The notes below the pieces were generated by a model. That model was not told the origin of the DNA and made no database searches. It saw only the letters and a list, made by a program, of their open reading frames with translations. This document shows, piece by piece, positions 44,245 to 53,233 of a stretch of 64,000 nt of DNA. The position numbers were made by a program, and so were the translations under genes. The DNA is from F0422 sp003992255 (GTDB taxonomy: Bacteria > Bacillota > Negativicutes > Veillonellales > Veillonellaceae), in contig NZ_RQVA01000003.1 in NCBI RefSeq assembly GCF_003992255.1, positions 1-64,000 of the forward strand. The letters are read 5' to 3'. How positions within the stretch are numbered: the stretch's first letter is position 1; every line of letters begins with the position of its first letter.

Positions 44245-45174
44245 ATGGCAGGAGAATGGCAATATACGGCATTGAAAACAATTAGTAAGCTAGTATGTAA
44301 ATTACCATATTCTACAATTTTATCTGTTGGAGCTTTCCTAGGGCCGTTGTATAAAATTTTTGGAAAAAAACAGGTTAAACGAGGTTTAAACAACCTTATG
44401 ATTGGCCTTGCCATAGAGGAAAAAGAAGCCATGGCTATCTTAGATCGTTTATTTCAAAATTTGGGACGATCTGTATTAGAAACGCTATATATGCCAAATC
44501 TAACACCAGAGTTTATTAAAGAACATATTGAGTTGCGAGGGGCAGAGCATTTAGAAGCAGCTATGGCTGAAGATAAAGGTGTTGTTATCTTAACGGCCCA
44601 TATTGGGAATTGGGAATGGATGGGCGCTGCTTTAGCAGCTAATGGATACCCTTCTACAACCATAGTTAAGAATCAACCGAACGCACAATTCACAAGATTG
44701 ATGAATGAATATCGTGAAATGGTAGGTCTCGAAGTATTCGCCCGTGGTGGATCAGAAATGAGAGGCGCCGCACAGGCTATGAAAGCTAAAAAGCTGTTGG
44801 GCTTTTTGGCCGATCAAGATGGATGGTACCAAGGTCTGCCAGTGATGTTTTTAGGGCAGGAATCGTCAGCAGTGACGGGACCAGCATCATTCGCAAGAAA
44901 ATTTAAAGCTCCAGTCGTTCCTGTATTTGCTTCTCGCAAGGAGAATGGACATATTGTACATATTCTACCAGCACTGCATTATAAAGATACTGGTGATGTG
45001 GAGAAAGATATGTTCCGCCTTACGGAAGAGACTGTTAAAATTACAGAAGATTTTATCAAAGAACATCCAGATGAATGGCTATGGTTCCAACATCGTTGGA
45101 ATACAAAGTTAGAGGATATTGCAGATATCGAACGAAAATTGCAAGTGCGGGAGGCAGTGCATGGAGAAAAATAA
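44245..45174 (+). CDS. LpxL/LpxM-type lipid A acyltransferase 2
   Basis: A 309-residue second member of the HtrB family. The HX4E motif is HIGNWE near residue 116, and later ADQDGWYQG and the end WLWFQHRWNTK match the family. It is only distantly similar to the copy at 31765. It lies between kdsC and lptC, so it likely adds the other secondary acyl chain after Kdo transfer. The end of the gene overlaps the lptC start by 14 bases. Confidence 0.9.
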   Translation: MAGEWQYTALKTISKLVCKLPYSTILSVGAFLGPLYKIFGKKQVKRGLNNLMIGLAIEEKEAMAILDRLFQNLGRSVLETLYMPNLTPEFIKEHIELRGAEHLEAAMAEDKGVVILTAHIGNWEWMGAALAANGYPSTTIVKNQPNAQFTRLMNEYREMVGLEVFARGGSEMRGAAQAMKAKKLLGFLADQDGWYQGLPVMFLGQESSAVTGPASFARKFKAPVVPVFASRKENGHIVHILPALHYKDTGDVEKDMFRLTEETVKITEDFIKEHPDEWLWFQHRWNTKLEDIADIERKLQVREAVHGEK

Positions 45175-45691
45175 AAAATTTCTACTCACTATCATAGTAG
45201 GCATTGCCATCCTGATTGGACTGGGCTATTTTCTCTATGGTGGAACAGAAACAGCGACAGAAGGTCCTTCAGGAAACTCGATTAGCTTTAATGGCACAGA
45301 ATTAAAAGAAGAAAAAAATGGACAACTAGTTTGGTCTGTTAAAGCAGAAAAAATAAGTGTGGACCAAACAACAAAAGTGATTACATTAGATATGATTACG
45401 GGTACCTTTTATCGGGATGGAACGGTATTAACTGTAAAAGCACCGAAAGGAGTCGTTTCTAGTGATCATGGAAAGATTACTTTATCAGGTGGTATAGAAG
45501 CTACTTCTAATACAGGTGCTAGCCTTCGTACAGAAGGAATAGAATATACAAGTAAAACTCAACAATTTAAATCTACCTCTAAATTTACATACTCTGATGG
45601 GGAAACGACAATAGAGGGGGATGCATTAGAAGCAGATATGATCTTGCAACAAGTAACAGCAAAAGGTCATGCTCAATTAATTCGTAAGTAG
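45161..45691 (+). CDS. lptC: LPS export protein LptC
   Basis: About 176 residues. One N-terminal membrane helix (about 6-26) anchors a periplasmic beta-jellyroll (FNGTELKEEKNGQLVW and VLTVKAPKGVVSSDHGKITL). LptC takes LPS from LptBFG and hands it to LptA. GGGAGG before ATG 45161 supports this start over the longer frame from 45119. It is close to lptA and lptB. Confidence 0.88.
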   Translation: MEKNKKFLLTIIVGIAILIGLGYFLYGGTETATEGPSGNSISFNGTELKEEKNGQLVWSVKAEKISVDQTTKVITLDMITGTFYRDGTVLTVKAPKGVVSSDHGKITLSGGIEATSNTGASLRTEGIEYTSKTQQFKSTSKFTYSDGETTIEGDALEADMILQQVTAKGHAQLIRK

Positions 45692-45702
45692 GAAGGATAT
45701 TC

Positions 45703-46431
45703 ATGAAAATACAACATTTACTCGTAGCGGCTCTTGTGGGTGGTGTTATGACGATTCCCGTATGGGCAGCTCCTACGGATACTCGTCAAGCCGGCAACAT
45801 TATGATTACCGCTGACCAATTAACATATGATGGATCGACTGGCCGAGCAGAGGCAAAAGGCAGTGTGGTCATTACAAAGGATGATAAGACATTAACAGGT
45901 GCTTCTGGCTGGTACAATACTAAAAGTGAAGAAGGTTTCTTAACGGGGGGCGTGAGCATGATTGGTACAAACATGTCCATGGCAGCCGGAGAGGTACATT
46001 CCTTACAAAATCGTCAATTTGATGCCACAGGAGATGTGCATTTACAAAAGGATGATCGACAGCTGTACGGTGATCGTGTAAACTATAATACGGAAACAGG
46101 GTACGGTGAGATCATTGGTAATGGTAAGCTCATCATGGCTGATAATGTACTGACAGGCCAACGTATTGAAGCATATACTAACCAGATCTCAGCAACAGCT
46201 ACAGGTGGTGTTACATTATCTAGCACCAGTCGTAATGTAAATGCGACAGCTGATTCTGCTGTGTATACACAAACGCCAAATCAAAATGATGGGGTAGCCT
46301 ATCTAAAAGGCAATGCGAAAGCAGTACAAAATGGTAATGTTCTGGAGGCTCCAGAGCTAAAAATTACTCTAAGCGACAATAGTGCAGAAACTCTTGGAGG
46401 ACGTAGTACATTAATCATTACTCCAAAGTAA
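45703..46431 (+). CDS. lptA: Periplasmic LPS transport protein LptA
   Basis: A 242-residue OstA-like protein with a signal peptide (about 1-22, cleavage after VWAA) and repeated beta-strands (ITADQLTYDGSTGRAEAKGSVVI, LTGASGWYNTKSEEGFL). Its jellyroll repeats build the bridge to LptD. It is longer than E. coli LptA (185), so each monomer may add an extra repeat. Next to lptB and lptC. Confidence 0.9.
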   Translation: MKIQHLLVAALVGGVMTIPVWAAPTDTRQAGNIMITADQLTYDGSTGRAEAKGSVVITKDDKTLTGASGWYNTKSEEGFLTGGVSMIGTNMSMAAGEVHSLQNRQFDATGDVHLQKDDRQLYGDRVNYNTETGYGEIIGNGKLIMADNVLTGQRIEAYTNQISATATGGVTLSSTSRNVNATADSAVYTQTPNQNDGVAYLKGNAKAVQNGNVLEAPELKITLSDNSAETLGGRSTLIITPK

Positions 46432-46440
46432 GGAGCTTGT

Positions 46441-47160
46441 ATGTATATAGAAACAAAGGATTTAATTAAAACATATAAATCGCGGAATGTAGTGGATCAA
46501 GTGAGTGTTCGCGTAGAAGAAGGGGAAATTGTGGGCCTCTTAGGTCCTAATGGAGCTGGTAAAACAACGACATTCTATATGATTGTTGGTGTGGAAAAGC
46601 CATCCTCTGGCACTATCTCTATTGGAGATGTAGATGTAACACATATGCCTATGTATAAGCGTTCTACTTACGGAATTGGTTACTTACCACAAGAAGCATC
46701 TATATTTCGCAATTTAACGGTAGAGGATAATATCCTTGCTATGTTGGAAACTACGAAGTTATCTAAATCAGAGCAAAAGGATATGATGGAATCTTTACTT
46801 GAAGAATTTCATATTACCCATGTACGAGACAGATTGGGAATTCAACTATCTGGTGGTGAACGTCGTAGGGTAGAAATCGCTCGGGCCATTTCGTTAAGTC
46901 CTAAGTTTATTTTATTGGATGAGCCTTTTGCTGGTGTTGACCCTATTGCAGTAGCTGATATCCAATCTATCATTCGTCATTTGAAGGATCGAGGGATCGG
47001 TGTTCTTATTACGGACCATAATGTACGAGAAACATTAGGGATTGTAGATAAAGCGTATATATTGAATAGTGGTAAGATTTTATTAGAAGGTACTGCCGAT
47101 GAAGTAGCCAACAGTGAGGTGGCTCGGAAATTCTATTTAGGCGATGACTTCCGGATGTAG
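46441..47160 (+). CDS. lptB: LPS export ABC ATPase LptB
   Basis: A 239-residue cytosolic ATPase that powers LPS extraction. Walker A GPNGAGKTTTF is near residue 37, the signature LSGGERRRVEIARA near 135, and Walker B ILLDEPFAGVDPIA near 157. LptB-specific residues FAGVDPIAV are present. It pairs with the permease encoded next. Confidence 0.96.
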   Translation: MYIETKDLIKTYKSRNVVDQVSVRVEEGEIVGLLGPNGAGKTTTFYMIVGVEKPSSGTISIGDVDVTHMPMYKRSTYGIGYLPQEASIFRNLTVEDNILAMLETTKLSKSEQKDMMESLLEEFHITHVRDRLGIQLSGGERRRVEIARAISLSPKFILLDEPFAGVDPIAVADIQSIIRHLKDRGIGVLITDHNVRETLGIVDKAYILNSGKILLEGTADEVANSEVARKFYLGDDFRM

Positions 47161-47168
47161 GAGAAGAT

Positions 47169-48260
47169 ATGAGAATTTTAGATAAATATATATTGAAAGC
47201 TTTCATAGGGCCCTTCTTATTCGGTATCTTTGCTTTTACTAGTATTTTTATCGGAACAGGTACGCTATTTCGCATCGCGCAATACATTACTGAATATGGG
47301 GCTAGCTTATGGTCTGTTACAAGAGCATTTCTATTAGCATTGCCTAATATTGTCATTTTGACATTCCCTATGTCTGTTCTACTAGGCTCTTTAATGACAT
47401 TTGGTCGATTAAGTGGGTCAAGTGAAATTATTGTTATGCGAGCAGGAGGGCAAAATTTTTTACGATTGGCTACGCCAGTGTATATTATGGCCTTTTTGAT
47501 TTCTCTATGCTCTATTGCTTTTAATGAGTATGTGGTGCCTGCTGCAAACCATGCGTATCAGACAATTATTCGTGAAGAGATTATTAAGAAGGCAACACCA
47601 CAAACACAGGAGCATATCGTATTAAAGACATTGTCGGACCAAAAGATTAATACCCTTATGTATGCTGGCAAATATGATAGTGAAACTAAGCTCTTATCAG
47701 ATATTACAGTGCAACAGTTTACCGATGGTGAAGTGACACAAATTGAACGTTCTAAAACGGCCAATTGGAATGGTCAATATTGGATTATGCATGATGGAAC
47801 CATTTATGATATCAATGCATCTGGTGAAGGTATTGATAGGACATTGCATTTTGATGAACAAATATTGCCAATACAGCAAGATCCTGATAAAATTAGTCAC
47901 TCTCAGCGTAAGCCGGAAGAAATGACAATTAAAGAGATTAGACAACAAATTAAAGGGATGGAAGCCACAGGTGGAAACATTACGGAATGGCAAATGGAAA
48001 TGTACCAACGCTTTACAATTCCGGTGGCCAGCTTTATTTTTGCATTAGTAGGGGCTCCATTAGGATTGCAAAAACAACGGTCTAGTTCCTCGATCGGATT
48101 TGGGATTTCCGTTCTTGTCATTTTTATTTACTATGGTGTCATGACATTATCCGGTGCATTAGGTAAAGGTGGTGCTATACCTCCGTTAATGGGAGCTTGG
48201 ATTCCTAATATCTTAGGGGTTTTGGCGGGATTATATTTAAATTGGCGTGTGTCAAAATAA
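47169..48260 (+). CDS. LptF/LptG-family permease
   Basis: A 363-residue YjgP/YjgQ family membrane protein with helices near the N-terminus (about 12-35, 55-75, 100-120) and at the C-terminus (about 275-360), flanking a periplasmic jellyroll. It begins RILDKYILKAFIGPFLFG, typical of LptF/LptG. E. coli needs one LptF and one LptG with LptB2; only one gene is seen here. Either it works as a homodimer or a partner lies elsewhere. Confidence 0.9.
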   Translation: MRILDKYILKAFIGPFLFGIFAFTSIFIGTGTLFRIAQYITEYGASLWSVTRAFLLALPNIVILTFPMSVLLGSLMTFGRLSGSSEIIVMRAGGQNFLRLATPVYIMAFLISLCSIAFNEYVVPAANHAYQTIIREEIIKKATPQTQEHIVLKTLSDQKINTLMYAGKYDSETKLLSDITVQQFTDGEVTQIERSKTANWNGQYWIMHDGTIYDINASGEGIDRTLHFDEQILPIQQDPDKISHSQRKPEEMTIKEIRQQIKGMEATGGNITEWQMEMYQRFTIPVASFIFALVGAPLGLQKQRSSSSIGFGISVLVIFIYYGVMTLSGALGKGGAIPPLMGAWIPNILGVLAGLYLNWRVSK

Positions 48261-48285
48261 AAATTGATGTAGAGTATAGGAAAAT

Positions 48286-48330
48286 TGATAGTACCAATTA
48301 TGGAAATAGTTGGTGCTATTCTTTTTATCT
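48286..48330 (+). terminator. Terminator after the LPS operon
   Basis: GATAGTACCAATTAT pairs with ATAGTTGGTGCTATT around GGAA, followed by CTTTTTATC. This closes the lpxI-to-lptF gene run. Confidence 0.8.
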
Positions 48331-48398
48331 TCCTATAACCATTGTAGTAGAGTAGGGATTTTGATATACTAGTTAGAGGTATAGAGATAATCATTTTT

Positions 48399-49598
48399 AT
48401 GTTGAGGTATATTGCCATGTTAGTCGGATTATGGGTCCTTCTCATTATTACAGTCATGGGAGGGTTGATTGCTTTTTTAGGCGATAAAATCGGTACAAAA
48501 GTAGGAAAACGGCGTATGAGCTTATTTGGGTTGCGACCTAAATATACATCGATTATTGTTACTATAGTAACGGGAATCCTAATTTCTGCATCCACATTAG
48601 GTATATTGAGCATTGCATCCAATAATGTGCGGACAGCACTGTTTGGGATGGAACAATTGAAAGCGGAAATGGAACAACTTTCAGCAGATATTGAAACAAA
48701 AACAAAAGCCTTAGATCGAAGTAATGTGGAACTGCAAGAAAAGAATAAGCAATTGCAACGAGTACAGAATGATGTAGTGGCGACAGAAAGTGAATTAGAA
48801 GAGACGAGAAATGCATTGTCGAATATGGGAGATCGTTTGATTTCTATTCAAGATGCGTATGCAGAAGCTGAGCATAAGCTATCTGCTTCTAATGCAGCAG
48901 TGGGCCATTTAGAAGCGGTCAAAGGCCAATTGGAAAGTCATGTGGAAGAGCTTCAAATTACCACCAAACAATTAGAAAATGGTATTAACCATGTACGTGA
49001 AGGTAATGTAGTCTTCCGCAATGGGGAAGTATTATCTCAAGCAGTGATTCGTCCAGGCTTAGGCGAAGTAGAAAGTATGGCAGCGCTCACAAGCTTCTTG
49101 AAAGATACGAACCGCTTGATTCTAAATCGGTTCCAAATGAATGAAGAAAAAACTGTAATCTATATTAGTCGAGATAATTTAGATGCCATTGCGAAACAAA
49201 TTGCAGCGTCCAATACGCCATTGATGATACGTGTGACAGCTGCGGCTAATATTATTTATGGAGAGCCTGCCTTGGCAGAGGTTCATGCCTATCAACATAC
49301 GTTAGTATTGCAAAAAGGTACGGTTTTGTGGGCTTCTACAATTCAAGGGGGACAAGGTGCTCAAGATGATGTATTGGCGTTTTTGAAAGCTGTGAATACA
49401 CAGGCAAAAGAAAGAGGTATTCTACCAGATCCAATCACAGGTGAGGTAGGATCTCTTCCGGGAAATGAACTGTTTGATACGATTCGTAAGGTAGAATTGC
49501 AAAAAGGGCCTGTGAAACTAGAAGCAATTACTCGAGAAGATACATTTACAAGTGGACCTGTACAAATACAGTTACGGGTCACATCAGTTGACAGTTAA
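48399..49598 (+). CDS. DUF3084 membrane-anchored coiled-coil protein
   Basis: A 399-residue DUF3084 protein. Two membrane helices (about 5-28 and 50-70) surround a short conserved loop (GTKVGKRRMSLFGLRPKYTS). A coiled coil spans about 85-200, and a mixed C-terminal domain follows. The family occurs in cyanobacteria and some Negativicutes and has no known function; a role in envelope or division scaffolding is only a guess. A promoter with TATACT lies near 48368. Confidence 0.85.
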   Translation: MLRYIAMLVGLWVLLIITVMGGLIAFLGDKIGTKVGKRRMSLFGLRPKYTSIIVTIVTGILISASTLGILSIASNNVRTALFGMEQLKAEMEQLSADIETKTKALDRSNVELQEKNKQLQRVQNDVVATESELEETRNALSNMGDRLISIQDAYAEAEHKLSASNAAVGHLEAVKGQLESHVEELQITTKQLENGINHVREGNVVFRNGEVLSQAVIRPGLGEVESMAALTSFLKDTNRLILNRFQMNEEKTVIYISRDNLDAIAKQIAASNTPLMIRVTAAANIIYGEPALAEVHAYQHTLVLQKGTVLWASTIQGGQGAQDDVLAFLKAVNTQAKERGILPDPITGEVGSLPGNELFDTIRKVELQKGPVKLEAITREDTFTSGPVQIQLRVTSVDS

Positions 49599-49608
49599 GA
49601 GGTCATAT

Positions 49609-50043
49609 ATGAAAACAACAGCCTATGTACTAGTGGTAGATCCGGGGCGAGAAAAAACGGGCATAGCAATTCTATCCGGTGAGTCCATACTATTGATGAT
49701 GGACATCGTTCCAACGCTGTCGATTGAAAAGGAGCTTGAGTCACTAGTTACAATGTATCCTTCCGTTCAATATTTAATTTGTGGAGACGGCACTAATCAC
49801 CGTGCAGTGGGAGATATAGTAAGAGACGTAGCTGTGAAAAAAGGAAAGTGCTTTTCCTATATGGATGAATCACATACTACGGAAGAAGCTCGAAAACGAT
49901 ATTTTGAAGTGCATCCTCCAAGGGGTTGGAGACGGTTAATTCCCAGAGGAATGTTATATCCTCCGGTACCTGTCGATGATATTACAGCATGGATTATTGG
50001 AGAACGTTGGTTAGTAACACATAAGGAGACAGTAATTAAGTAA
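49609..50043 (+). CDS. YqgF/RuvX-like RNase H-fold protein
   Basis: About 144 residues. The N-terminal strand VLVVDPGREKTGIAIL fits the RNase H-like fold with one acidic residue, and VDDITAWIIGE near the C-terminus gives another. YqgF processes pre-16S rRNA 5' ends in E. coli; this is a divergent relative, so the precise role is unsure. Only a weak GAGG site precedes ATG 49609; a longer frame from 49552 overlaps the previous gene. It overlaps the next start. Confidence 0.75.
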   Translation: MKTTAYVLVVDPGREKTGIAILSGESILLMMDIVPTLSIEKELESLVTMYPSVQYLICGDGTNHRAVGDIVRDVAVKKGKCFSYMDESHTTEEARKRYFEVHPPRGWRRLIPRGMLYPPVPVDDITAWIIGERWLVTHKETVIK

Positions 50044-50912
50044 TGAAAGAACATAAGAGCAAAAAACGAACGATGATAGACGTGGCTCTACGGTATTTTA
50101 TGATGATTATAGGAGCTGCTATTTATACCTATGGGCTAGATGTATTTCTCGTGCCCAATTATTTAATTGACGGTGGCGTTGTCGGTATCGCTCTTATGGC
50201 GAGCAAGATTACAGGTATATCATTTAGTATCTTTGTGATCCTCATCAATCTACCATTTTTATATGTAGGGTATAAACAAATTGGTAAAAGCTTTACCATA
50301 TCTACACTATTTGCCATTGCATGTATTTCTCTATTCTCTGTGTTTATGCATGATATACCACCTCTTGTGAGGGACCCTTTATTGGCTTCCGTATTCGGTG
50401 GCATTATTCTAGGCCTTGGGGTAGGGATTATTATACGGAATGGTGGCTCTTTGGATGGATCTGAAATTGTGGCCATCATATTTGATAAAAAAAGCTCTTT
50501 CTCTGTCGGTGAGATTGTTATGTTCTTTAACTTCTTTATCTTAGGTGCGGCAGGCTTTGTGTATGATTGGAATAGTGCCATGTATTCATTGATTGCTTAC
50601 TTTGTAGCCTATAAGATGATGGATCTTGTTATCACAGGGGTGGAAGAGTCGAAAGGTGTTATGGTCATCACCGACAAATCTGAAGAAGTGGCTAATGTGG
50701 TAATGCATCGCTTAGGACGTGGTGTTACCTTACTATATGGAGAAGGGGCCTATACGAAAACACCAAAGCGGATTATCTATTGTGTAGTGACTCGTTTGGA
50801 AATGACTAAGTTAAAAGATATTATCTATGAAGTGGATGAAAATGCTTTCATTACCATTAATGATGTACATGATGTATTTGGGGGACAATTTGGTAAAAAG
50901 TCTATTCATTAA
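50043..50912 (+). CDS. YitT-family membrane protein
   Basis: A 289-residue protein with five membrane helices (about 10-185; DUF161/YitT) and a cytoplasmic C-terminal DUF2179 domain (about 205-285, GRGVTLLYGEGAYT and INDVHDVFGG). The family is common in Firmicutes with an unclear transport-related role. The ATG overlaps the stop of the previous gene, so they are coupled. Confidence 0.9.
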   Translation: MKEHKSKKRTMIDVALRYFMMIIGAAIYTYGLDVFLVPNYLIDGGVVGIALMASKITGISFSIFVILINLPFLYVGYKQIGKSFTISTLFAIACISLFSVFMHDIPPLVRDPLLASVFGGIILGLGVGIIIRNGGSLDGSEIVAIIFDKKSSFSVGEIVMFFNFFILGAAGFVYDWNSAMYSLIAYFVAYKMMDLVITGVEESKGVMVITDKSEEVANVVMHRLGRGVTLLYGEGAYTKTPKRIIYCVVTRLEMTKLKDIIYEVDENAFITINDVHDVFGGQFGKKSIH

Positions 50913-50939
50913 TATATCTAGGAACAGAATAGAATACAG

Positions 50940-50976
50940 CCCTATTGTATAGGGAGAAAGGTATGAAACGATAATG
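50940..50976 (+). promoter_or_regulatory. lepB leader: hairpin and three-codon reading frame
   Basis: CCCTAT-TGT-ATAGGG (50940-50954) covers part of the AGGGAG site. Six bases further, ATG-AAA-CGA-TAA (50963-50974) forms a short leader frame whose stop overlaps the lepB ATG as TAATG. This geometry would allow coupled re-initiation. Confidence 0.4.
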
Positions 50977-51576
50977 GAAAAAGATAAAGCGATAGGAAGT
51001 CAAATTTTAAAAGAAGCTAGAGAATGGGGACAAGCAATTATTGTTGCTTTATTGGTAGCAATGATCACGCACATTTTCTTAATTCAACCAACCCGTGTAT
51101 CTGGAGAATCCATGGAGGATACGCTTCATAATGGAGACTTTTTGCTGATTAGTAAATGGTCTCATGTGACACGTTCTTTGCCTGATTATGAGGATATTGT
51201 TATCATAGATAGCCGTGTGCAACGTGAACGTTCTTGGAAAGATGATATAACAGAACCATTGATGAATTACGCCAGCGTAGTTGTTTCTTCTTTGCAAGGA
51301 CATGATGTGTGGGTAAAACGTGTCATAGGACGTCCAGGGGATGTATTGGAGTTCAAAGAAGGTCATGTATGGCGCAATGGGGAAAAATTAAATGAACCCT
51401 ACACAAAGAAGGAAACGATGAAGTTTGAACGATCCTTACCAATTACAGTGCCAGAAGGTCACGTATTTGTGATGGGAGATAATCGAAATCATTCATCAGA
51501 TAGCCGTTTTATAGGATTTGTGCCGGTTGACCATGTATTAGGTAAACTTGCATATCATATACGGAATCCATTCTAG
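50974..51576 (+). CDS. lepB: Signal peptidase I
   Basis: A 200-residue inner-membrane serine protease that removes Sec signal peptides. One membrane helix (about 15-35) precedes the catalytic Ser in SGESMEDTLHNGD near 44, and the catalytic Lys lies in VKRVIGRPGD near 113. The motif GDNRNHSSDSRFIGFV near 168 is typical. Many proteins encoded in this window need it. Confidence 0.95.
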   Translation: MEKDKAIGSQILKEAREWGQAIIVALLVAMITHIFLIQPTRVSGESMEDTLHNGDFLLISKWSHVTRSLPDYEDIVIIDSRVQRERSWKDDITEPLMNYASVVVSSLQGHDVWVKRVIGRPGDVLEFKEGHVWRNGEKLNEPYTKKETMKFERSLPITVPEGHVFVMGDNRNHSSDSRFIGFVPVDHVLGKLAYHIRNPF

Positions 51577-51661
51577 ATATATGTAGATTCGTTATAGGTG
51601 TATCCTATAGCAATAGAAATATGACGTTTATAAAAGTTGACAAAAATAGATAGATATAGAC

Positions 51662-51690
51662 TTGACAAAAATTTTTAATATATGTATACT
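51662..51690 (+). promoter_or_regulatory. tRNA-Leu promoter
   Basis: TTGACA (51662-51667) and TATACT (51685-51690) are 17 bases apart, 15 bases before the tRNA. Confidence 0.85.
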
Positions 51691-51705
51691 ATTAATTGTT
51701 GACGA

Positions 51706-51789
51706 GCCGGAGTGGCGGAATGGCAGACGCACTTGACTCAAAATCAAGCGGGTAACACCGTGTGGGTTCAAGTCCCACCTCCGGCACCA
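51706..51789 (+). tRNA. tRNA-Leu (anticodon CAA)
   Basis: An 84-nt tRNA with encoded CCA. Acceptor arms GCCGGAG and CTCCGGC pair perfectly. The anticodon stem CTTGA/TCAAG encloses CTCAAAA, so the anticodon is CAA (reads UUG). The variable arm CGGGTAACACCG and T-loop GGTTCAAGTCC are typical of a class II tRNA-Leu. Confidence 0.97.
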
Positions 51790-51795
51790 ACGAGT

Positions 51796-51834
51796 AACAG
51801 ACACTGTGTACACAGTGTCTGTTTTTTATTTTAC
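51796..51834 (+). terminator. Terminator of the tRNA gene
   Basis: AACAGACACTGTG and CACAGTGTCTGTT form a perfect stem, followed by T6. Confidence 0.93.
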
Positions 51835-52009
51835 CTTTGTTTGATAGGATGATAGGATAGTAGATTGATATATAAAAATAGCCATACACCTGTATTGATA
51901 GCTTTGTTTAGATTCTTACAATCCTTAGACATGTATATCGAGTGATTGTGAGTATGTACTAAACATCGGTATCTACAGATGTATGGCTTTATTAACATAT
52001 ACGATGTAA

Positions 52010-53233
52010 TTATTTGTGAGGTATATTTTCTTCGTAGATCATAGTTTCTTTTGTAGGATGGTAATAGATAGCATATAGTAGTAAGACGATGACCGGGATA
52101 ATCGCAGACACTAAATAAATACCACTATATGATAGTAGTCCGTGGAGAACTCCTAATGTATAAGGTCCAACGCCTAATCCTAAGTCTAATCCAATAAAAT
52201 AGGTAGAAAGAGCAACACCAATTTTAGCGGGTTCTACCGCTTTCAAACAGATGGCTTGACCATTGGACATGAAGGTACCATAGCCTAACCCAACGAAGGC
52301 ACCAGCAATGAGCAATAAAGCTGCAGTTGTACTATAGGCAATGAGAAGAAGGCCGATGGTTAAACATACGTAACTTGGATACATGACGGCATTTTCCCCG
52401 CGTTCATCAAAGATGCGTCCCGCAATTGGACGTGTAACAGTAATAACAAGAGCATACACAACGAAGAAGAAGGCTCCTGCAGTGATAAGTCCAGTTTCAT
52501 GTGTAAAAATAGATAGGAATCCAAGAACACTAGAATAGGCAAGGCCCATTAAAAATCCAAGGAAAGCGATGAAAGATACACGTGGTTCAATAAAGTTTTT
52601 TAAGGACCAAGAACGCATAGAGCTAGCCTCTGCATTGGATAAAGATAAATTTTTAACAGGGAAGCGTAAACAAGCAATAGCCACAGCTACTGACAATATA
52701 ACAGCTAAGTATATAATAAAAGTAAATCCAACAGCCGGTAGTAAGATCATGCCGATGAAAGGGCCAATAGCCGCTGCTAAGCTAGTACTCAATCCGTAGT
52801 AGTTAATGCCTTCACCATCTTTTGATTTGGGAATGTAAGCAGTGACAACAGCATTGGCTGCAGTAGACACAGTACCATACGCAAAGCCGTTTAAAAAACG
52901 GACTATGTCAAGAACTAATATATCCTTAGCGATTAGATAGGCTAAGGTAGTTAGAAAGTAGAAGATAGCTCCATATCTAAGCACTTCTTTACGACCTATA
53001 AGTTCTAATCGTTGTCCCATAATAAGTCGTGCAAAAAGGGTACCAATGATATAAATACCTGTTGCGAAACCAGCCTCTGCCACGGTAGAATGAAGCTCTT
53101 TAGTAGCATAGCTAGCCGTAATAACAACAAAACAATAATACACTAAAAATACAATGAAATTAATAATAGTAATGCTGATGAATCCAGGATTGAATAATTT
53201 TTCCTCTTGAGGTTCTATCATTTGGTCATTCAT
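52010..53233 (-). CDS. MFS transporter
   Basis: About 407 residues with 12 membrane helices of the major facilitator superfamily. The loop 2-3 motif is ARLIMGQRLELIGRKEVLRYG, and the second half repeats it as ARPIAGRIFDERGENAVMYPS. Substrate is unknown; the type is that of drug or metabolite exporters. AGGAGG on the reverse strand (53242-53247) fits the ATG at 53233 better than the longer frame from 53257. The gene faces the tRNA. Confidence 0.88.
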   Translation of the reverse strand: MNDQMIEPQEEKLFNPGFISITIINFIVFLVYYCFVVITASYATKELHSTVAEAGFATGIYIIGTLFARLIMGQRLELIGRKEVLRYGAIFYFLTTLAYLIAKDILVLDIVRFLNGFAYGTVSTAANAVVTAYIPKSKDGEGINYYGLSTSLAAAIGPFIGMILLPAVGFTFIIYLAVILSVAVAIACLRFPVKNLSLSNAEASSMRSWSLKNFIEPRVSFIAFLGFLMGLAYSSVLGFLSIFTHETGLITAGAFFFVVYALVITVTRPIAGRIFDERGENAVMYPSYVCLTIGLLLIAYSTTAALLLIAGAFVGLGYGTFMSNGQAICLKAVEPAKIGVALSTYFIGLDLGLGVGPYTLGVLHGLLSYSGIYLVSAIIPVIVLLLYAIYYHPTKETMIYEENIPHK

